A stretch of DNA of 64,000 nt from Nematopogon swammerdamellus (taxonomy: Eukaryota > Arthropoda > Insecta > Lepidoptera > Adelidae), in assembly GCA_946902875.1 (NCBI GenBank), contig OX336336.1:6852545-6916544 (forward strand). Reading direction: 5' to 3'. Below, piece after piece: positions 33,801 to 42,800 of the stretch. Made by a program: the position numbers and the translations under genes. The first letter of the stretch is position 1; every line of letters begins with the position of its first letter. Under the pieces are notes generated by a model. It was not told the DNA's origin. It saw only the letters and a list, made by a program, of their open reading frames with translations, and did no database searches.

Positions 33801-36800
33801 GTCGGACTATCGGTTGGTAAAACGAAACTAAGTAAAAACAACCAGTGTCATGGTTAAAATAGCCAGAGAAATCCGGGTAGTATTGGAAGAACAACCAATG
33901 TCGAAGTGGATTATGGGAGAAATAACCAAACTCCACTGACACAAATATAGCTATTTACTTATAAAATTTATTGGTCATTGTTTAACTTATGCTGAAAGAC
34001 CTTTAATTGCTCTTATCGAAATAAATATAGTAATTAAAAAAATGTCATGTATGCCCATTTTACAATTTTTTTTCTCTCTCCTGGAAAGTTTGTCGAAAGT
34101 GACATTGGTTGTTTTTCCAAATGGCTCCTTATTTCCTACCTGCCTAGATTTTTAGGCAACCTGTTGCAAGGCATGCCAGTCAATCAACCAGTCAGCGTTT
34201 ATGTGTCCAGTGCTGGAAATACGCCTCTCCAATCTTTCTCAAGTCCTCCCCAGCCTTCAGTGGTACGGAACCACTGATTGCCTCCGGCCTCCGTCCGACG
34301 TACTTTATGTCGTCGTTCGATCTGGCGGGTGGTCTTCCTTCCCACACTCCGTTTCCCTGTCCACAGCCGCCACTGTAGGATCCGTTAACTCCAACGGTCG
34401 TCTTCTCGGCGGCTAACGTGCCCAACCCACTGCCATTTTATAAGGATACATAAAAATAATTCGTATTGCTACATTTATCCCAGCAGTTTCTCAGAGAATG
34501 TACAGATCACAGTCCCGTGACAGTTGTACCTATATATATATATATAGTGAAATGTTTGTTCTTATTTACAGGAGGTAGAACTGCGCAGGTGTCTGCAGTA
34601 CCGAGGACTAAGGTCAAAGTCTCCGGCGGCACGCAGACATGCACTCAAGATCTACAAATTCATAGTTAGTATGGCTACATTCGGTTTTTTTAGGTTTCCG
34701 TATCTCGTACGGAAGCCTATTATTAAGCCTACGCCGTCTGTCTGTCTGTCTGTCTGTCTCGAGTGCTGTATTTTTGGAACCGTAATAGGTAGCCGGTTGA
34801 AATTATCACAGAATATGTGTTATTATTACTTATTATGGCGGATATAACAACAAACCCCCTAAAAAATAGAAAAAGTAAAAAATTAAGGGGGTTCCCGTAC
34901 AAGAAATGTCTTTCTTTCAGTGTGTTTTTTCCGGTGCGGCAACCTCGGTGCGCGAGTCCGACTCGCACTTGGCCATTTTTTTTATAGAAAGCACAAAAGT
35001 TTTTATGGAAACTGACACGTTTGCATACATCACCTACCTACAACATCCGAGATGTTAGCCCATAACACCTTAGTGAACTAGGTGACATGTCAGTGCTTTC
35101 CTTCGGTCGTGCCGGTTACACTGAACTGGAGCTTAGTAATAGGCTTCCGTACGTATACGGAAACCTAAAAAACTTGTAAAGAAGAACTTGTGACCGTGTA
35201 TGTCGTAAAAGGCGACTAAGGGATATGACTCCCTTCTTATATTACTAGGTGGTAGGGTTTAACCCGCCCGGGTTGGTACCACCGCACTGAATGAAAGGTC
35301 GGTCGAAACGGCTATGTAAATAGTTTTTGTTTTCCGTCCAGTTCAGTGTAGCCGGCACGACCGAAGGGAATCACTGACGTGGCACCAAGTTCATCCGGTG
35401 TTATGGGCTGACATCACGGATGTTGTAGGTGATGTAAGCCAACCGTGTCAGTTTCCATAAAAAAAAAAAAAAAAGAAGAAACTAATTTGTACCACTAAAT
35501 TGGTCTTACAGAAAACGGCATCGGTCCAAAGTCGTACTCGCTGGGCGGCGCGGCGGCGGCACAGCTGTCCGCATCAGTGCGAGAACGGCTCCTGGGCTCC
35601 CAGTCACTGCCCAAACCCGGCACGCATGAGTTTGCCGCCCTGTTCCATCACCACAGGTATGTATCGGCTGACGCATTCTGTAGTCTTGGTAGAGTATGAA
35701 ACATACATACATACGTAAAACACGCTGTATCCCGACAATCAGGGTAAGCAGAGTAATCGGTGTTGTGCTATAAGGACTCTGGTAAATTACAGCACAACAC
35801 CGACCACCACGCTTAGCAAAGTATACGGACAAGACAACTATCAAGCAGCAAGTAAGGCACGAAGAACCCACCTGCTACATGAATAGGTGGAAGGACTGCG
35901 CCAAGGTGAGAACTGGCTGTCCTGTCGCCCTTTAGCGCAGTATCTTGTCCTTATCCCTTAGTCGCCTCTTACGACATGCACGGGGAGAGATGCAGTGGGG
36001 CTATTCTTTTTAAGTACCGGCCCCACACGGTAAAGTATGAAACATAAATCAAACTACGAGTAGCTTGTAAAACGGGGTTTTTCAAAATGAGCGTGAAAAG
36101 GCTCCTGTCAGGTCGGTATGGCATTCGCAATCCCCGTGCATCACAGACACATGGGCATCGTTAGACACCTACTTGTAGGTGAAAAGATGCCACATGTCGC
36201 GCTATCCATAAAAAAAATACATACATGTACATACCCACGCTATATTCCGATAATCGAGTGAGCAGACACCGACCACCACGTCTAGCAAAGTAGGGTATTA
36301 ATACAAGATAACTATCAAGCAGGAAGTAAAACACGAAAACCCACCTGCTGCTTGACTCGGTGGAAGAACCGTGTCAAAGTTAGATGTGGCTAACCTGTCG
36401 CCCTTTAGCACGTCATCTTGTCCTTATACCTTAGTCGCCTTTGACGACATGCACGGGGAGAAATACAGTGGGACTACTATTTTCAAGTACCGGCCCCACA
36501 CGGTATCATCAATCACCATCATATCATACAATATAAAATGCAAACCGGAGCGCGACATAAAAATACTTATTGCTACTAGAAGTCGATTTCCAACGAACAG
36601 CGTTTACTTGAAAGGAGCTCGGCCTTCGGCATCCCCTTAGATACATACTTTATTCAAGTAGCTTTATCATTAACCTGAACGCAGCTCGACCTTCGACCAC
36701 GTCCTTAATGACTTACTTTCTTCTTTTGAAATACGAATTTTACGCGAGCGAAGCGGCGGGAAAAACCCAGTGAAGAATAAATATGTCCTAGACTGAAATA

Positions 36801-39800
36801 CAAAACTCAACTTGTTATCGAACCGGCCGTGTTCGTGGTGTATGTGGCTGTGGATACGGAAACGAACGGTGGGACTCGGAAGAGCACCCGCCAGGTGGGA
36901 CGACAACAACGTTAAGACGAGACGGAAGTTAACTTTCTCCATACAAAATCGTCTTTCGGCATTTATGTTTTTTACCCCCCTAAACCTCATTAGATTTTTA
37001 CAATTCTTCTTTTGTTGTAATCGGGACAGTCGAATCTGAATATCTAAAGTGATGATGACTCAATAAAGCATAATGAACTTCATGACATCAAGAAATTAAA
37101 AATTCAAATGTTTTCGGTCGAAATATAAATTTTTAGCTCCGGCGTTGTAAGTATATTTCATTTAAACAAAAAAATGACAGGAACGTAGATTGGACTGTCC
37201 TTAAGACAAGAAAAAAACTTGTAAAATCGGATAAGGTTTAAGGGGCTAGAAAACATAAATGCCGAAAGACAATTTTGTATGGAAAAAGTTAACCTTTGTC
37301 TCGTCTTAAGTACGTCGGAGGTATTCAGTGGCTCCGTACCGCTGCAGGGCGGGAGGATTGGAGAAAGATTGGAGAGGTGTATGTCCAGTAGTGGATACAT
37401 ACACTGACTGACATGTGGCTGGCTATTATCTCCAGAATAGAATAGATAATATGAGCACTCGACGACTCCGTTTAAAAATTATGGGGTCAATTACGCGTCT
37501 GACTCAAACAATTAAAATGTTATAAAGAGAGGCAGAATATGCACAGTTTGGGAAGAAGGAAAGAGATGGTGGTAATTCTGTCGAATCTTTCTTACCAACT
37601 ACTAAAGTAAAATAGTGTCCAGGGTTGTATTTTAGTTGTACATCTTAGTGAAAAAAAATCTTACGAAGTCGGTGAGATATTTTGCAACGCAACAACAGGC
37701 TTTTCTAACAATAAACAAGTAAATTGTACCTAGGTACTTCATAAGTAAAATTTAATAAAATAAATAAAAAATCTAAATATACTTCATTAATACACTATAT
37801 TGTAGTTTAATGTCAGGCCGGCATGGCATTCGCAACCCCCCCCCCCCCCCCCCCCCCCCCCCATGCGGCCGAATCTTCGTGTGCGCTGTATGGGTGGCTC
37901 GGCGCCATATTTCGCGCTTATTGTGTTTATTACGAAAAAAAATTAACGTTTTATTTCGTGCTCAGAGAGAAGCTGCTGACCTTTTTTTTATTGTATTGTT
38001 TACCTTTCATGCTACAATCTGTAGGTTCTTCTTTTAATTTGTATAAACAATTTTTAAAGTTAATTATCACTGAGAATGTCGAACGAAAAACCAATGAAAA
38101 CCTATACGACCAAATGATCGACATGAAATAATTTTGATAATGGCATCATCGTATTTGCACAACTTGTACTTGTGTGTGCACTTGTGTCTTGTACTTGTGT
38201 ACTTGTACTTGCACAACCCAAGTACGGACCACGACACAAGAAACCTCAATTAATTATTGTTCCTCACAACTCCAGCTATTAAATAGTTCTGAAAACATAT
38301 TTGTACAACTCAGTTGTCTTACAAATGATCTGGTGCTATCGTTTCGATTTAATAGTTTTCTGAGTGTTTGTTTTTATATAAAATGTTATTAAGTAATGTG
38401 CTATGGACGTTGTGGATTTTTTGTGTTCGGTTTATGAGTTAAAACAATTTGTTTAACAATGACACACTCTTTCAGGTTTGTTTATTAACAAAATTATTGT
38501 TCCACAATTAAATATTAAATCATGCCTCAAATAATTTATTAAATAAAACATTAAATGTAAACCATAAAATTTATGGTACAATGTATTTTAGGAACAAAAC
38601 AACAACACAACTAACATTTACCTATTTTAAATTCTAAAATTAATTCTAAATACAGACACGTTTGAAATACATAAATAACCGTCATGTGTGCATTCTGAAT
38701 CTTATCTTTCAAATAACAGAACACTTTGATATTTTTATCCACGTCCAGCTGTCATGTTGTCAGAGTAAATAATATAGTATGTAGGTAGGTGACATATGGT
38801 TAGTACGGAAAGTGAGCTTCGTGGGAACACTCGGTACCATCAGTTTACGAACGGTTAGCTCAATATTACCACGTGAATAAAATTTGTAAATAAAAGCATC
38901 AAATAAAAACAAAAAGTGTGTGCCTGCTCCTTGATAAATGAAAAACAATTCAGCACTTTTTTCTATAAACCTTTTGTACTTACTTCATAAGTAAAATCTA
39001 TTAAAATAAATAAAAAATCTAAATATACTTCATTATATAATAAATAGGCGACAATACAATAGTTTAATAAAGGTTACAACAGGCAAGTTTCATGCCTTAC
39101 GGCGTATAAACGGCGCACAAATTACATACGTCACACCTTTATCCTAAAGTGATATGTAGACACCGTGTAGTGTACCGTGTGGGGCCGGCACTTGGACGAA
39201 ATGCCATGCTAAAGGGCGACAGGATAGCCACCTCTCACCTTGGCATAGTCCTTTCACCGAGTCATGCAGCAGGTTGAGTTTTCGTGCTTACTTGCTGCTT
39301 GATAGTTATCTTGATCCTAATACTTTGCTAAACGTGGTGGTCGGTGCTGTGCTGTAATTTACCATAGTTCTTGAAGCACAACATCGATTACTCTGCTTAC
39401 CTCGATTGTCGGGATACAGCGTTTGGTATGTATGTATGTCTGTATGTATGATATGCAGAGACAACGGATCACCACGTGCTAGGGTTATAGGGTCAATAAT
39501 TAATGACCACATGCCATACGGTCCTTGTTAAACTTTGACGCCTCTTCCACACTCGTGTTTTTTATAAACGCTCGTCGGTTTACGGTACTGTATACTTAAT
39601 ACCTGACCTTTTTAATAGTGAAATGTCATTTTTTTTTATTTACTGAACTGTTTCCTAGGATAACTCCTCGAGGTGGTCTCAAGATTAGCGACGGAAGTCT
39701 TTCCGATACACAGACCTACTCCGAAGTCAAGTCTGACTACGGCATCCCATACGCTCCGTGGCTGAGGCACAGGTAATCAATCGTCAATCTTATTTCAATG

Positions 39801-42800
39801 TACATACCTACAGTGTGTTGCTGCTTGAACTTCTAACAATAGGAATATATGCCCCAGTTTGATATCCTTGATTTTGTGAGTTTATAACTTGTGCATATTT
39901 ATACAAAACCATTATTCATCGACATTCATAAGTAATCACAAATTCATCATCATCACAAACATTTAACTATGCAAATGTTTGCATTTATATTATGGATCAG
40001 TAAAGCTTATTCTTCCATTTCACCCATTCGCGAGACATATTTCTTGCATTATCTTCATTTCAACATCCTGTCTCAAAATCATAACTTGTATAGTTACTGT
40101 TTGTTGTAAGTTTTGTAGTCAGTTTTGTCAAAATATGGCTGTGGATTATTTCCTTTCACCTGCATATAGACATTCCCCGTCAGTCCGTGTATGTACAGTT
40201 TAATTCGTACACTTTTTATCTGGATTTCATCATGGCTTCTAAGTTCGGATTTTCGAATCTTCAATGTGCTATTCCAGGAATTTTAATAGAAATATCCCCA
40301 ATTGTTTTACCTTTGGACTTAGCAATTATTACCTTACGACCTGGAAATATTAACATTTTGAGAAGGCAATGTTTACCTCTCAACCTGGTAACGCCACATG
40401 CCTTCCGCGTTGTCTTTGTTCTTCGTTCTTCGTTCCAGTAACATAATACACGAGCGAGCGGTCTTCTCTCAAAGGTCGCCGGTGGCCCTCATATCCGTAC
40501 TCAGAGCAGACTCAGAATCACAATCAAACGTTATGCTGAAATTATACGGATTTTTCCATCTTTAACCCTTCTCCTACGGAGCGGCCGATTTATAGTAATC
40601 CAGATTTCAGATTTATATTATTATTTAATTTTTTTAGATTTATCAGATTTTTCAGATTTATATTTAATTCAGATTTATAGTAATCCAGAATCCAGATTTT
40701 TAGTAATCCAGAACTTTTCACCGAAATCTCCCCAATAGTTTTACTTTCCGATCTGGAAATTTTTACCTTTTGACCTGGCAATTTTTATCTTTTGGCCTGG
40801 CAATTTATACCTTTCGCACTGGAAATTTTTACCTTTCGCACTGGCAATGTTTATCTTTCGACCTGCCAACCCCACCCGCCTGTGAGCCGTCATCTCATCT
40901 CCATTCCAGCAACACATACTCGGCGAGCGGTCGCCTCTCGGAGGGCGAGTCGATGGAGTCCCTCACCTCCCTGCACTCGGCGCAGACGCACAACCACCCC
41001 CCCTCCCCGTCGCACCACCACCGCAGCTCACTCACACACAATAAGCTCATACATCAGCGCGAGCAAGGAGCCCGACTCAACCGGAGTAACAGCATTAGGT
41101 TAGTTCTGAGGAGGGAATTTGACGGTTTGGGAGGGGAAGGTATGTATGGATGGAGTTCGTTTTGGAGGTTGTAGAAACCAATATTAAGAGCCCCCTTTCG
41201 CCGCCATAACGTAGATAAAAAAGATCCTTTTTCCTTCGCTCAGTCGGGTAAAAATGGAGCGAATGCGTCTTTAAATTTTATTTCATTTTTTAATTCAGTT
41301 GCATATTTTTCGAAGAAGTGAGAGTTCCTTCTTTGATAATAATTCGTTGATTCACACCAAACAATTTTAAATCAGCCAAGTTGCCTTATACATTTCTGCT
41401 TAAAATATCAGAATGGTGTTTTGCAGACCAACAGTCGAGACTGTCTCTTTAGGAGCTTGGGTTTTAGAATGAGTAGTGTAGAGTTTAGTTTATTCATACA
41501 TTTCAAAATCAGTCATAATCACCCTAATGCCTTCTGGCATGAAAGTCATGATGCTTGTCACCGAATGCATTTGATCATTCCATTGTCATGTCATAGCATA
41601 GTCATATTCATATTCATATTCTATAGACAGGTTTAATTTTATTTTTATTTTTTATTTAATTTTGGTTGAATTACGGTGATTATGTATCTAAAACGGCAAA
41701 ACTTATTTTTATATTAAAAATAAGTTTTTGACAATATTTAGTTTAATTTTTACGAAATCATCTTTCACTTTTTATTTATATATTTTTTTAAATAAATAAC
41801 ATGAAGGTAAAAACCATTTCCAATAGGTACATAATCACCTCCTTTTATTATTGAATGTGTAACATTACCATACGCTGAGAAGGTATGTATAACAATGTTA
41901 ATGCCATGCCAAGCTAAAGTTAGCGTAAAAAATGTTACTCTCTCTACACCCTTTCCCTACAGAAATGGCACAGGCCAACATATCTTCTATAGTATTGGTA
42001 TGAGAAATACAAAACTCCCACGACCCACACTGACACGAGACATTTGGTTTATAGCTACCTCAGAGATAGGACATTCCCAAGGTATGAATCTTCACTACCG
42101 GAAGTGTGATTTGCTTCAATATATCGAGGTGGCACGCTTCTTACTGTATTTGTGTATTGCATGACAGAAAATCAGCACTGCTTTCAAATTAAACAACATA
42201 ATATTTACAATATTGTTTGATTCTGTTTGAACGCTCTGTCGCAGTTATATTTAATTGTTTTTACATTTAAACTCACAAACAACGTATTTGGTTACGCACC
42301 TTTAAGTACTTATTTGCCTATAATTTTTTTTATAAACCTATATTTTCTTTATGTTTACTGTGTCAACTACAAAATATGATGGATGACTCAAATCAAATTT
42401 CAATAAAAAAAGTTCAATTATTCAGCTCTTTAAGTTTAATCACACTTTATAGATCATTGTCACACAAACGAATTTCATTGAACGCTTACACTCTTTTAAA
42501 AACACAAATCTTTCAGCTTACGTTTAAAGTCGTAAACCAATAGGACGTACCTTATATGAGTTTGCTAATGAATGATATAAAAATATGAAACATTTGAAGA
42601 AAATTTGATATCGTGCACATTTAACTGTCTTGTTTTATATCTACCTCTTGCATATTTTTTCTGTGTGATTTAACATTTTATTTAACTAATGTTATTCTAT
42701 TGTCCATAACATTTGTCCACGCCGTAATTTAAATAGATCCTATATTCAATAATTTGCCGCTTATTGTACCAATGTGCTGTGAAAATGTGCCATGTCGTGC

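Noticed and set aside
41962..41996. Acceptor-like CCCTACAG and donor-like TTG|GTATGA around a 35 bp segment as a cassette exon of the navigator gene
   Set aside because: Its length is not compatible with the phases of the neighbouring exons (two bases carried in, but one left out), so it would break the frame.
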